DNA from: an uncultured Bacteroidaceae bacterium
GTDB taxonomy: Bacteria; Bacteroidota; Bacteroidia; Bacteroidales; Bacteroidaceae
Direction of reading: 5' to 3'
Length of the DNA: 5,457 nt
Assembly (NCBI GenBank): GCA_904501945.1
Contig: CAJGCU010000124.1
Location: 1-5,457, forward strand
The stretch's first letter is position 1, and each line of letters opens with the position of its first letter. Position numbers and translations under genes: made by a program. The notes below the pieces were generated by a model. That model was not told the DNA's origin. It made no database searches and was given only the letters and a program-made list of their open reading frames with translations. Below are positions 1-5,457 of this stretch, piece after piece.

Positions 1-1690
1 CACAATCAGCGGCATCTTTCTCCCCGAAATAACTGAGAAGCATACGGCTACGACATTTTTCCACTGAGGTGACATACTCTGATATTTCATCGATACGTTT
101 CTGAAAATCTATTTTCCGTTCTTCGTAAACAGACGGAGGGAGATTGACAGAATCTGTTTCAACACGTGCCATCGTATAGCAAACCACTGGTGTCTTTTTG
201 TGCGGTATGAAATCAATGATACGATGATGATGCAAGTCTTTCAGAATATGATAGATGCGTTCTGCCGACAATCCTGTCAGATGAGCAAGGTTTGTTTCTT
301 CTATATAGACAAAGTTGGCAAAAACACCTGGATAAGTACGCAAAATGGTCTGGATAACCAAATCCGTATCGGCATCTGTCTCATAGATTCGGTAGAGTTC
401 TTCCTTTTTCAGAATGAAATGCAAGGCCGACTTAAACTCTTGCTCCTCATGGTATTCAATATATCCAGCATTGTTCAGCAAACGAAGAGCACTATTAGTC
501 TGAACGGGGAACTGATGGAAAATGCGGCAAAATGAATCCATCGGGAAATAGAATGTTCTTCCCAATGCTTCTCCTACTCCCACCTGAAGGAAAAAAGATA
601 CATTCTCGTAAGTCTTCCGAATGTATTCCAAATCAGGATAAGCCTCTGGAACACGGCGACACAACGTCCTGACATCCTGCTTGTTATAAAGCAGAACAGC
701 ATACGCTGTCTTGCCGTCTCGCCCTGCACGCCCCGCTTCCTGAAAGTAAGCCTCTAACGAATCAGGCATATTGTAGTGGATGACCAGTCTAACATCAGGC
801 TTGTCAATGCCCATGCCAAAAGCATTGGTTGCCACCATCACCCTCACACGGTTTTTTGTCCAGTTGGCCTGCCGATAATCCTTCTCCGCATCTGTCAATC
901 CTGCATGATAATTGCTGGCCGTAATATTATTCTCTTCCAAGAATCGGGCTACATCCACCGTCTGCTGACGCGTACGCGTATAGACGATAGCACTGCCTTG
1001 AGGCACACTCTGCAAAATGTGCAGCATCTCACCCGCCCTGTCCTCAGTCTCACGCACCACATAGATGAGATTTTTACGCTCAAAACTCATCGAAAAGACA
1101 TTTTTCTCACGGAAACCAAGCCGTTCCTGTATGTCATCCACCACCTTAGGTGTAGCTGTTGCTGTAAGTGCCAAAACTGGCACATCAGAAGGAAGAAGGT
1201 GACGTATTCTTGCTACCTGGAGGTAAGAGGGACGGAAATCATATCCCCACTGGGAAATGCAATGCGCCTCATCCACAACAATCAGGCTAACCTTGCGCAA
1301 ACGCTCCAGCTTTGCCAAGAAAAGTTCTGACGAAAGACGTTCTGGAGAAATGTACAAGAGCTTGTAAGCCCCATGCACACAATTGTCGAGCACACGAACA
1401 ATGTCATCTCGCATCATGCCCGAATAGACAGCCTCAGCCTTGATGCCACGCAACTTGAGCTGCAGCACCTGGTCTTTCATTAGCGAGATAAGCGGAGTGA
1501 CCACAATACAAAGTCCGTCCAACGCCAAAGCTGGCACCTGAAAGCAGATAGACTTTCCGCCTCCCGTAGGCATCAGTCCCAAGGTGTCCCGCCCGTCACA
1601 CACACTCTCTATCACCTTTTCCTGTATGCCGCGGAAAGAGTCGTATCCCCAATACTGCTTTAGTATGTCAAGCGTTTGAATGTCAATCAT
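1..1690 (-). CDS. recQ: RecQ-family ATP-dependent 3'-5' DNA helicase, 3' end cut by window edge
   Basis: I translated the minus strand from the ATG at 1690; the frame stays open for 563 codons to the left edge. RecQ hallmarks appear in order: motif 0 around residues 12-30 with FRGIQ (Q23), Walker A MPTGGGKS (40-47), DEAH (140-143) followed by the aromatic-rich loop QWGYDFRP (147-154), TATAT (176-180), motif V ATNAFGMGIDKPDVR (287-301) and motif VI QEAGRAGRDG (317-326). Residues about 380-510 look like winged-helix DNA-binding sequence. A RecQ-type zinc motif then begins (C546, LLSYFGE 551-557, C563); its last cysteines lie outside the window. RecQ enzymes unwind duplex DNA 3' to 5' using ATP, working with RecJ in resection. 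The start overlaps the recJ stop by 8 bp and has an AGGAGA site upstream, implying an operon with coupled translation. The zinc motif lies unusually far from the helicase core, so this is not the E. coli domain layout. Family identity is certain; the exact paralogue is not. Confidence 0.96.
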   Translation of the reverse strand, partial: MIDIQTLDILKQYWGYDSFRGIQEKVIESVCDGRDTLGLMPTGGGKSICFQVPALALDGLCIVVTPLISLMKDQVLQLKLRGIKAEAVYSGMMRDDIVRVLDNCVHGAYKLLYISPERLSSELFLAKLERLRKVSLIVVDEAHCISQWGYDFRPSYLQVARIRHLLPSDVPVLALTATATPKVVDDIQERLGFREKNVFSMSFERKNLIYVVRETEDRAGEMLHILQSVPQGSAIVYTRTRQQTVDVARFLEENNITASNYHAGLTDAEKDYRQANWTKNRVRVMVATNAFGMGIDKPDVRLVIHYNMPDSLEAYFQEAGRAGRDGKTAYAVLLYNKQDVRTLCRRVPEAYPDLEYIRKTYENVSFFLQVGVGEALGRTFYFPMDSFCRIFHQFPVQTNSALRLLNNAGYIEYHEEQEFKSALHFILKKEELYRIYETDADTDLVIQTILRTYPGVFANFVYIEETNLAHLTGLSAERIYHILKDLHHHRIIDFIPHKKTPVVCYTMARVETDSVNLPPSVYEERKIDFQKRIDEISEYVTSVEKCRSRMLLSYFGEKDAADC

Positions 1691-3419
1691 TCAGATTCTC
1701 CTGTTCATGAGTTCTGATATCTTCAATCAGAAGCTGCACCTCGCCATACTTGCGCGAATTCTCCTCAACACTATATACAATGTCGAACGCACGCTTCGTC
1801 TTGATGTAGCGTGCCTCCGAACTCTGCCCAAACGCAATGCCATTCATTACATTGTTCGACTTGCTGTCAACCAGTTCCAGTTTGATATGCTCCTGCTGGC
1901 GACCCACCACCTTGCTGGTACCATAGTCAAACACGTGCTGAGTACAAAACATTGGCTTCGGATTGTCTGGTCCAAAAGGACGCATACGCTTCAGCTCCGA
2001 ATGAAATCGAGGAGTGATGTCCTTGAAATTGATAATGGCATGAATGTCCAGATTCGGGCGAGTCTGCTCAGGGTCAATGTTTTCGTTCACATATTCCTCG
2101 AATCGACGCGTAAACTCAGCCACATTCTCCACCTTCATCGAAAGCCCTGCAGCGTAGGTGTGTCCACCAAAGTTATCCAGCAAATCCTCACAACTCTGAA
2201 TCGCCTTGTAGACATCAAAGCCGCTCACACTGCGAGCGCTCCCCGTCACAATGTCGCCATCAAGCGTCAGCACAACCGCAGGTCGGAAAAATTCTTCCGT
2301 CAGGCGAGAAGCAACAATGCCAATCACACCCTTGTGCCAGTCTGCATTATAGATAACAATCGCACTCTGGGCATCCACCTCAGGCATCTGCCCCACCACC
2401 ATGCTCGCCTCCTCAGTCATGCGCTTGTCCAGCTCCTTGCGCTCCTCATTGTAGCGATTAATTGTCTCAGCCATGGCGCAAGCCCTCTTGTAGTCGCGCT
2501 CCACCAGCAAGTCAACCGACTCCTTGCCATTCTGCACACGGCCGCTCGCATTGATGCGAGGACCAATCTTAAACACAATATCGCTCATCGTCATCTCCTT
2601 GCCCGTCAGTCCGCAGATATCCACCACAGCCTTCACACCGACACTCGGATTATTGTTCAACTGCCTCAAGCCATGGTAAGCCAAAATACGGTTCTCCCCC
2701 ATAATAGGGACAATATCGCTGGCAATGCTGATGGCACAGAGGTCAAGCAACGGAATCAGCGAACTGAACGGAATACCGTTGCTGATGGCGAACGCCTGCA
2801 TGAACTTGAAGCCCACGCCACAGCCCGAAAGGTCAAGATAAGGATACGTGTTGTCAGCACGCTTGGCGTTCAGCACAGCCACCGCAGGCGGCAGCACCTC
2901 GTCGGGCACGTGATGGTCACAGATGATAAAGTCAATGCCCTTATCCTTCGCATACTGAATCTCTTCGATGGCCTTGATGCCGCAATCCAGCACAATCACC
3001 AACTTCACGCCCTGGCTCTCTGCGTAGTCAACCCCCTTCTGCGAAACGCCATACCCCTCCTCGCTGCGGTCGGGGATATAGCACTCCACATTCGAATAGA
3101 ACTGAGTGATAAACCTGTACACCAGCGCCACCGCCGTACAGCCGTCCACATCGTAGTCGCCATACACCATGATGCGCTCACGCTGCCCCATCGCCTCGTT
3201 CAGACGCTCCACAGCCCTATCCATGTCCTTCATCAGAAAAGGGTCATGAAGTTCCTGGAGCTGCGGACGGAAAAAGCCCCTCGCCTCGTCAGCCGTACGG
3301 ATGCCACGTGACACCAGAATCTGAGCAACGACAAGGCTGAGCCTCATCTCTTCAGCCAGCTCTTCGGCACATGCCAAGTCTTCAGGTGCAAGCGGTTTGT
3401 AATTCCATTTGTAATTCAT
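1683..3419 (-). CDS. recJ: Single-stranded-DNA-specific exonuclease RecJ
   Basis: This 578-residue protein has the usual RecJ length and all the expected motifs. The DHH phosphoesterase domain shows DYDVDG (88-93), VLDCG (143-147), CDHH (167-170) and D226/D235 with GENR (241-244); their Asp and His residues bind the catalytic Mn/Mg ions. PRINASGR (287-294) follows. The DHHA1 domain has GSARS (393-397) and the GGH motif (418-420). The C-terminal part, from about residue 455, fits the OB-type DNA-binding domain, with PFGPDNPKP (481-489). RecJ degrades single-stranded DNA 5' to 3' in the cytoplasm, in RecF-pathway recombination, base-excision repair and mismatch repair. The ATG at 3419 is preceded by an A-rich stretch without a Shine-Dalgarno site, as is usual in Bacteroidetes. 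The TGA at 1683-1685 overlaps the recQ start by 8 bp, so recJ is the first visible gene of a recJ-recQ operon. The frame is intact and no motif is missing. Confidence 0.97.
   Translation of the reverse strand: MNYKWNYKPLAPEDLACAEELAEEMRLSLVVAQILVSRGIRTADEARGFFRPQLQELHDPFLMKDMDRAVERLNEAMGQRERIMVYGDYDVDGCTAVALVYRFITQFYSNVECYIPDRSEEGYGVSQKGVDYAESQGVKLVIVLDCGIKAIEEIQYAKDKGIDFIICDHHVPDEVLPPAVAVLNAKRADNTYPYLDLSGCGVGFKFMQAFAISNGIPFSSLIPLLDLCAISIASDIVPIMGENRILAYHGLRQLNNNPSVGVKAVVDICGLTGKEMTMSDIVFKIGPRINASGRVQNGKESVDLLVERDYKRACAMAETINRYNEERKELDKRMTEEASMVVGQMPEVDAQSAIVIYNADWHKGVIGIVASRLTEEFFRPAVVLTLDGDIVTGSARSVSGFDVYKAIQSCEDLLDNFGGHTYAAGLSMKVENVAEFTRRFEEYVNENIDPEQTRPNLDIHAIINFKDITPRFHSELKRMRPFGPDNPKPMFCTQHVFDYGTSKVVGRQQEHIKLELVDSKSNNVMNGIAFGQSSEARYIKTKRAFDIVYSVEENSRKYGEVQLLIEDIRTHEQENLND
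1697..1702 (-). promoter_or_regulatory. Shine-Dalgarno site for recQ inside the recJ 3' end
   Basis: The minus strand reads AGGAGA, then 6 nt, then the recQ ATG at 1690. The site lies within the last codons of recJ. It supports 1690 as the recQ start. Such sites are uncommon in Bacteroidetes, where most genes rely on A-rich leaders, so here it may help reinitiation by ribosomes ending recJ. Confidence 0.6.
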
Positions 3420-3643
3420 TATATGTTGTTATTTTTTTTATCTCACCACATCATCTCAACCAGTCAGCACCACCCTCATCACCCCCACACATCCATTCCC
3501 CACAGCCATCACCAGCACATATCCTTCCAATATAGAGTGTAAAATTAAGAAAAAAAAACGACATACACCTCATTTCAACACAAAGTTTTACTTTTTTTAT
3601 CCTTTTACACCCCTTTCTCTTGATTTATGTCATTAAAACAATA
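3420..3643. other. recJ upstream region, low complexity, no protein gene
   Basis: No convincing ORF is present on either strand. Next to recJ, positions 3441-3530 have only about four G on the plus strand, so the recJ leader RNA would be rich in G and U and nearly free of C. Positions 3531-3643 are AT-rich with an A9 run (3550-3558) and a T7 run (3592-3598). GTGTAAAA (3537-3544) and TTTTACAC (3603-3610) form a perfect 8-bp inverted repeat, and the A and T runs just inside could extend it. The recJ promoter should lie here, but I find only weak matches to TAnnTTTG on the minus strand: AAACTTTG (3581-3588) and TATATTGG (3527-3534), each one mismatch from consensus and neither with a clear -33 TTTG. 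Confidence 0.5.
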
Positions 3644-3666
3644 CTTTTCGTCACTTTTACGAAAAG
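3644..3666. repeat. 23-bp palindrome, possible operator
   Basis: CTTTTCGT (3644-3651) and ACGAAAAG (3659-3666) are a perfect 8-bp inverted repeat around a 7-nt spacer. It ends 5 bp before the TTG of the plus-strand promoter at 3672. Neither side is followed by a strong T run, so it is not an obvious terminator. The position would suit a regulator of the downstream small transcript, of the divergent recJ-recQ unit, or of both. No regulator can be named from the sequence. Confidence 0.4.
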
Positions 3667-3671
3667 AACAC

Positions 3672-3701
3672 TTGATACATTAGAAAAAACCTCTACCTTT
3701 G
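3672..3701 (+). promoter_or_regulatory. Bacteroidetes-type promoter of the small plus-strand transcript
   Basis: TACCTTTG (3694-3701) matches the Bacteroidetes -7 consensus TAnnTTTG exactly. TTG at 3672-3674 lies 19 bp upstream and can serve as the -33 element. Transcription would start around 3706-3708 and read towards the permease 3' end. This is the best promoter in the window. Confidence 0.7.
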
Positions 3702-3706
3702 CAACG

Positions 3707-3775
3707 TGTTTTTCATAGTATTAGATTTAAGGTTAACAAAGGTTCGGGTTGCAGCGGCAACCCATTTTTTATTTT
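3707..3775 (+). ncRNA. Short leader-like or stand-alone RNA, about 65-70 nt
   Basis: A perfect -7 element at one end and a rho-independent terminator at the other delimit an RNA of about 65-70 nt with no room for a gene. Its core, roughly 3708-3745, is AT-rich and contains TAGATTTAAGG (3722-3732) and GGTTAACAAAGG (3731-3742). From memory, unverified here, very similar blocks recur behind TAnnTTTG promoters in Bacteroides and Prevotella intergenic regions. The promoter-RNA-terminator layout also fits the description of the Bacteroidales-1 RNA motif. I do not assign it to that family. No plus-strand gene follows: the next gene is on the opposite strand. It may therefore be an independent small RNA, or an orphaned 5' leader with its attenuator whose gene is gone. 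Confidence 0.5.
3746..3775 (+). terminator. Rho-independent terminator of the small RNA
   Basis: GGGTTGC (3746-3752) pairs perfectly with GCAACCC (3757-3763) around the tetraloop AGCG. After one A comes a T6 run (3765-3770), then A and four more T. This is a textbook intrinsic terminator on the plus strand. Confidence 0.8.
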
Positions 3776-3808
3776 AAAGGGTTTGGAGAGAAACCACATC
3801 GAAATCAA

Positions 3809-3856
3809 ACACAACGGGAGAGGAACTGGCTGCATGCAGTTTCTCTCCCATTGTGT
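3809..3856. terminator. Long hairpin between convergent units, likely permease terminator
   Basis: Arms 3809-3828 and 3837-3856 form a 20-bp stem with one mismatch and one wobble around an 8-nt loop, on either strand. It begins 14 nt beyond the permease stop codon (3871-3873). On the minus strand only a weak T-rich stretch (TTTGATTTC) follows, and on the plus strand none, so termination efficiency is uncertain. It could equally protect the 3' end of the permease mRNA from exonucleases. A second copy of part of one arm (3785-3794) can pair with 3840-3849 instead. Confidence 0.5.
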
Positions 3857-3870
3857 CATACCCCCAAGAC

Positions 3871-5223
3871 CTATTTCTTCTCAATTTCAAATCCTATGCT
3901 TGATACAGCGCGGCACACCTCCGCATCGTCCATCTCATCGCCCGTCACTTCCAGCACACCACTCTGCAAGTCCACACTCGCAGCCTTCACTCCCTCCACC
4001 TTGTTAACCACTTTCTCCACATTAGACTTGCAATGGTTGCAGCTCATACCCTTCACCACATACGTCCGAACCTTCTCCGTCTCTTCTCCACAGTTGCAAA
4101 TGCTTTCGTTTCCATGACAACAGCAGCCACCGCCCTCATGGTGATGCCCGCAGCCACAGGCGTGCTTATGCATCAGTCGCCTGCGAAGCACATTGAGCAG
4201 CAGCAACACCAGCACACCCGTACATACCCATTCAAACCATGAGGCGCCCGCCTCATGACTGCACGCATGGTTCAGCGTCAGATGAGCCGTAAACCACTCG
4301 CGCGGCAGAAGATAGTCAATGAAGAAACCCGCGCTGACAGCACCAGAGATAATTGCCGCCAGATAAAGCACCAAGGTCCTCTTGCCCAGCACTTTGCTGA
4401 TGACAAGAATTGAAGCGACATTGCAAGCAGGACCAGCCATCAGCAGCATCAGTGCCGCCCCCGGCGTCAAGCCTTTCATCATCAGCGCCACTGCAATCGG
4501 TATGCTTCCCGTAGCACACAGATACATAGGAATGCTGATGCCCAGCACCAGCAGCATGCTCAGCAACGTATTGTCCTTAAAGACAGCAAAGAAGGAGTCA
4601 GGCACAGCAACCGTAATCAGTCCTGCCACAATCAACCCCACCATCAGCCACCTGCCAATATCCTCCATCATCTCGACAAAGCCAAACCGCAACGCATCCA
4701 CACATCGCCCCCAAAAGCCTTTTGGATCGGCAACAGCCGAACCTGTTCTCTGGCGGGCTGTTTCCTCCGTCTGGCTAGTCATGCCACACGAGCCACCCGC
4801 TTTCGCACCCCTCGGAGCATCCATATTCACAAACACGCCGCCCAGCAGCGCCGTCAGGAATGCAGCGGCAGGGCGCACCAACGCAAAAGGAAGACCCATT
4901 AGCGAGTACGTAGCGAAGATGCTGTCCACCCCCGTCTGGGGCGTAGCAATCAGAAAAGAAACCACCGCTCCCTTGCTGGCACCTTCTCTCCGCAACGACA
5001 TAGCCGTGGGAATCACCCCACACGAGCACAACGGCAGCGGCACACCAAATATGGCGGCATTCACCACCGACCTCAACGTGTCTCCACTCAGAAAACGCGC
5101 ATACCATCCTTCCGGTATGAAAGCGTGCATCACACCTGCAATCAAGAAACCCAACAGCAGATAAGGCGACATCTCGTTCACTAGATGCACAATCTGTTCC
5201 AACAATCCAATAACAAATTCCAT
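3871..5223 (-). CDS. SO_0444-type Cu/Zn efflux permease with C-terminal HMA domain
   Basis: This is a complete 450-residue inner-membrane protein. Hydrophobic segments lie roughly at 15-35, 52-75, 84-105, 112-132, 190-208, 218-246, 253-275, 284-302 and 331-347. Within them are permease signatures: PLPLCSCGVIPT (62-73), LCATGSIPIA (235-244) and MAGPACNVAS (262-271), typical of the DUF318/ArsP-like permeases. A polar, probably cytoplasmic linker spans about 134-175. Residues 352-378 are packed with metal ligands (7 Cys and 6 His), and a heavy-metal-associated domain follows with GMSCNHC (392-398). This combination matches the SO_0444 family, linked to copper and zinc export. Arsenic transport is an alternative because of the fold, but the HMA domain and Cys/His tail argue for a soft metal cation. 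The ATG at 5223 is close behind a TATCTTTG promoter, supporting this start. It appears to be a single-gene unit, separate from recJ-recQ. Confidence 0.88.
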   Translation of the reverse strand: MEFVIGLLEQIVHLVNEMSPYLLLGFLIAGVMHAFIPEGWYARFLSGDTLRSVVNAAIFGVPLPLCSCGVIPTAMSLRREGASKGAVVSFLIATPQTGVDSIFATYSLMGLPFALVRPAAAFLTALLGGVFVNMDAPRGAKAGGSCGMTSQTEETARQRTGSAVADPKGFWGRCVDALRFGFVEMMEDIGRWLMVGLIVAGLITVAVPDSFFAVFKDNTLLSMLLVLGISIPMYLCATGSIPIAVALMMKGLTPGAALMLLMAGPACNVASILVISKVLGKRTLVLYLAAIISGAVSAGFFIDYLLPREWFTAHLTLNHACSHEAGASWFEWVCTGVLVLLLLNVLRRRLMHKHACGCGHHHEGGGCCCHGNESICNCGEETEKVRTYVVKGMSCNHCKSNVEKVVNKVEGVKAASVDLQSGVLEVTGDEMDDAEVCRAVSSIGFEIEKK

Positions 5224-5235
5224 ATCTTCCTAATT

Positions 5236-5249
5236 TTTATGCAAAGATA
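5236..5249 (-). promoter_or_regulatory. Promoter of the efflux permease
   Basis: The minus strand carries TATCTTTG (5249-5242), an exact match to the Bacteroidetes -7 consensus. The predicted transcript start near 5236 would leave a leader of only about 12 nt before the ATG at 5223. No TTTG stands at the usual 19-20 bp spacing; the expected -33 position falls in the centre of the inverted repeat at 5260-5278, which suggests a weak or regulated promoter. Confidence 0.6.
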
Positions 5250-5259
5250 CGAAAAAAGT

Positions 5260-5278
5260 TTTGCAACCGGATTGCAAA
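5260..5278. promoter_or_regulatory. 19-bp inverted repeat, candidate metal-responsive operator
   Basis: TTTGCAACCGGATTGCAAA contains a perfect 7-bp inverted repeat around a 5-nt spacer. It covers the -33 region of the permease promoter, so a protein bound there would block RNA polymerase. The length and symmetry suit a dimeric repressor such as a Fur/Zur-type or MarR-type protein. No regulator gene is visible in the window, so the identity is open. Confidence 0.45.
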
Positions 5279-5316
5279 GAGATGCTTTTTTAGGAGAACA
5301 TCAACGTCTGGAGAAG

Positions 5317-5457
5317 TGTCTTTCCCTGAAAAAAGTTGACTCATTAAATCTTAAACAATGGGTAGTTACATTCTTCAAAGGGAAAAGTATTTGAGTAAAG
5401 TTGTAGAACTTCGCTCTGAAGGCATGGGTTATGGTAGAATTTCTAAAATTATTCCCG
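5317..5457 (+). mobile_element. Probable left end of an insertion sequence, running off the window
   Basis: Positions 5317-5340 start TGTCTTTCCCTG, continue with an A run and end GTTGAC. This TG start, the CCC-like centre and the A-rich part before GTTGAC resemble terminal inverted repeats of IS3-family (IS150-like) elements as I remember them. A transposase-like reading frame begins 17 bp further in, as expected for such elements. The right end, the second inverted repeat and the target duplication are outside the window, so the boundary is inferred. Confidence 0.45.
5358..5457 (+). CDS. N-terminus of helix-turn-helix protein, probably transposase OrfA, cut by window edge
   Basis: The ATG at 5358 opens a frame of 33 codons that is still open at the right edge. 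The visible protein has a basic start (QREKYLSKVV) followed by ELRSEGMGYGRISKIIP. That pattern, a helix ending in a short glycine turn and then a second helix (I28-I32), is typical of the first helix-turn-helix of IS3-type OrfA proteins and related transposases, which bind the element's ends. The start lies just inside the putative terminal repeat at 5317-5340 and is preceded by an A-rich stretch, both consistent with a true gene start. With so little sequence, another HTH_23/HTH_28-type transposase or a small DNA-binding protein cannot be excluded. Confidence 0.55.
   Translation, partial: MGSYILQREKYLSKVVELRSEGMGYGRISKIIP

Noticed and set aside
776..1330. A 184-codon open frame on the plus strand within recQ
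   Set aside because: The minus strand encodes continuous RecQ helicase motifs here; the plus-strand product resembles nothing.
1680..3311. A 543-codon open frame on the plus strand opposite recJ
   Set aside because: Its translation is rich in His, Arg and Leu without recognisable motifs and mirrors the recJ codons, which carry all RecJ motifs on the minus strand. Strong codon bias removes stops from the antisense frame.
3460..3500. A G-quadruplex in the recJ leader
   Set aside because: On the minus strand there are only three runs of three or more G (GGGG, GGGGG, GGG) at irregular spacing; a fourth run is lacking.
3450..3512. A roughly 17-codon upstream ORF before recJ on the minus strand
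   Set aside because: It is a chance ATG in a G/T-rich leader, with a Val/Gly-rich product and no ribosome binding site.
3537..3610. The GTGTAAAA/TTTTACAC inverted repeat as a terminator or riboswitch
   Set aside because: The arms are AT-only apart from a few pairs, the loop is about 58 nt before the A/T runs are counted, and no known riboswitch core is visible. It was left as part of the low-complexity region.
3699..4117. Two plus-strand frames starting inside the small RNA and running into the permease 3' end
   Set aside because: Both cross the terminator at 3746-3775 and the long hairpin, share sequence only with the antisense of the permease, and show no protein-like composition. They were considered as the missing gene behind the leader and not supported.
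4382..5164. A 260-codon open frame on the plus strand opposite the permease
   Set aside because: It is rich in Ser, Thr, Pro and Ala, has no domain and lies entirely inside the permease gene, whose minus-strand reading is convincing.

Overview
The window looks like chromosomal DNA from a member of the Bacteroidales, probably close to Prevotella or Bacteroides. Two sites match the Bacteroidetes -7 promoter consensus TAnnTTTG (TACCTTTG on + at 3694-3701 and TATCTTTG on - at 5242-5249). The recJ start is preceded by an A-rich stretch instead of a Shine-Dalgarno sequence, and the proteins resemble Bacteroidales homologues. Genus and species cannot be fixed from this sequence alone.

Layout from left to right. 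Positions 1-3419 hold a minus-strand DNA-repair pair: recJ (complete, 578 aa) followed by recQ (563 codons visible, continuing past the left edge). The two genes overlap by 8 bp. Positions 3420-3870 are a 451-bp gap without a protein gene. It contains a C-poor (sense strand), low-complexity leader in front of recJ, a 23-bp palindrome, a well-formed plus-strand Bacteroidetes promoter, a short untranslated plus-strand transcript unit ending in a rho-independent terminator, and a strong 20-bp hairpin just beyond the stop codon of the next gene. Positions 3871-5223 encode, on the minus strand, a permease of the SO_0444 Cu/Zn efflux type with a Cys/His-rich segment and a C-terminal heavy-metal-associated (HMA) domain. 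Positions 5224-5316 carry its likely promoter, with a 19-bp inverted repeat over the -33 region. From about 5317 to the right edge there is what looks like the left end of an insertion sequence and the first 33 codons of a helix-turn-helix transposase-like protein on the plus strand.

How the genes fit together. RecQ unwinds DNA and RecJ degrades the freed 5' strand, so the overlapping pair is a compact resection module for recombinational repair. The permease is a separate metal-export unit, probably metal-regulated through the palindrome in its promoter. The plus-strand small RNA between them runs convergently towards the permease and has no gene of its own downstream, which makes it the most unexplained element here. 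No rRNA, tRNA, CRISPR array or phage gene was seen.
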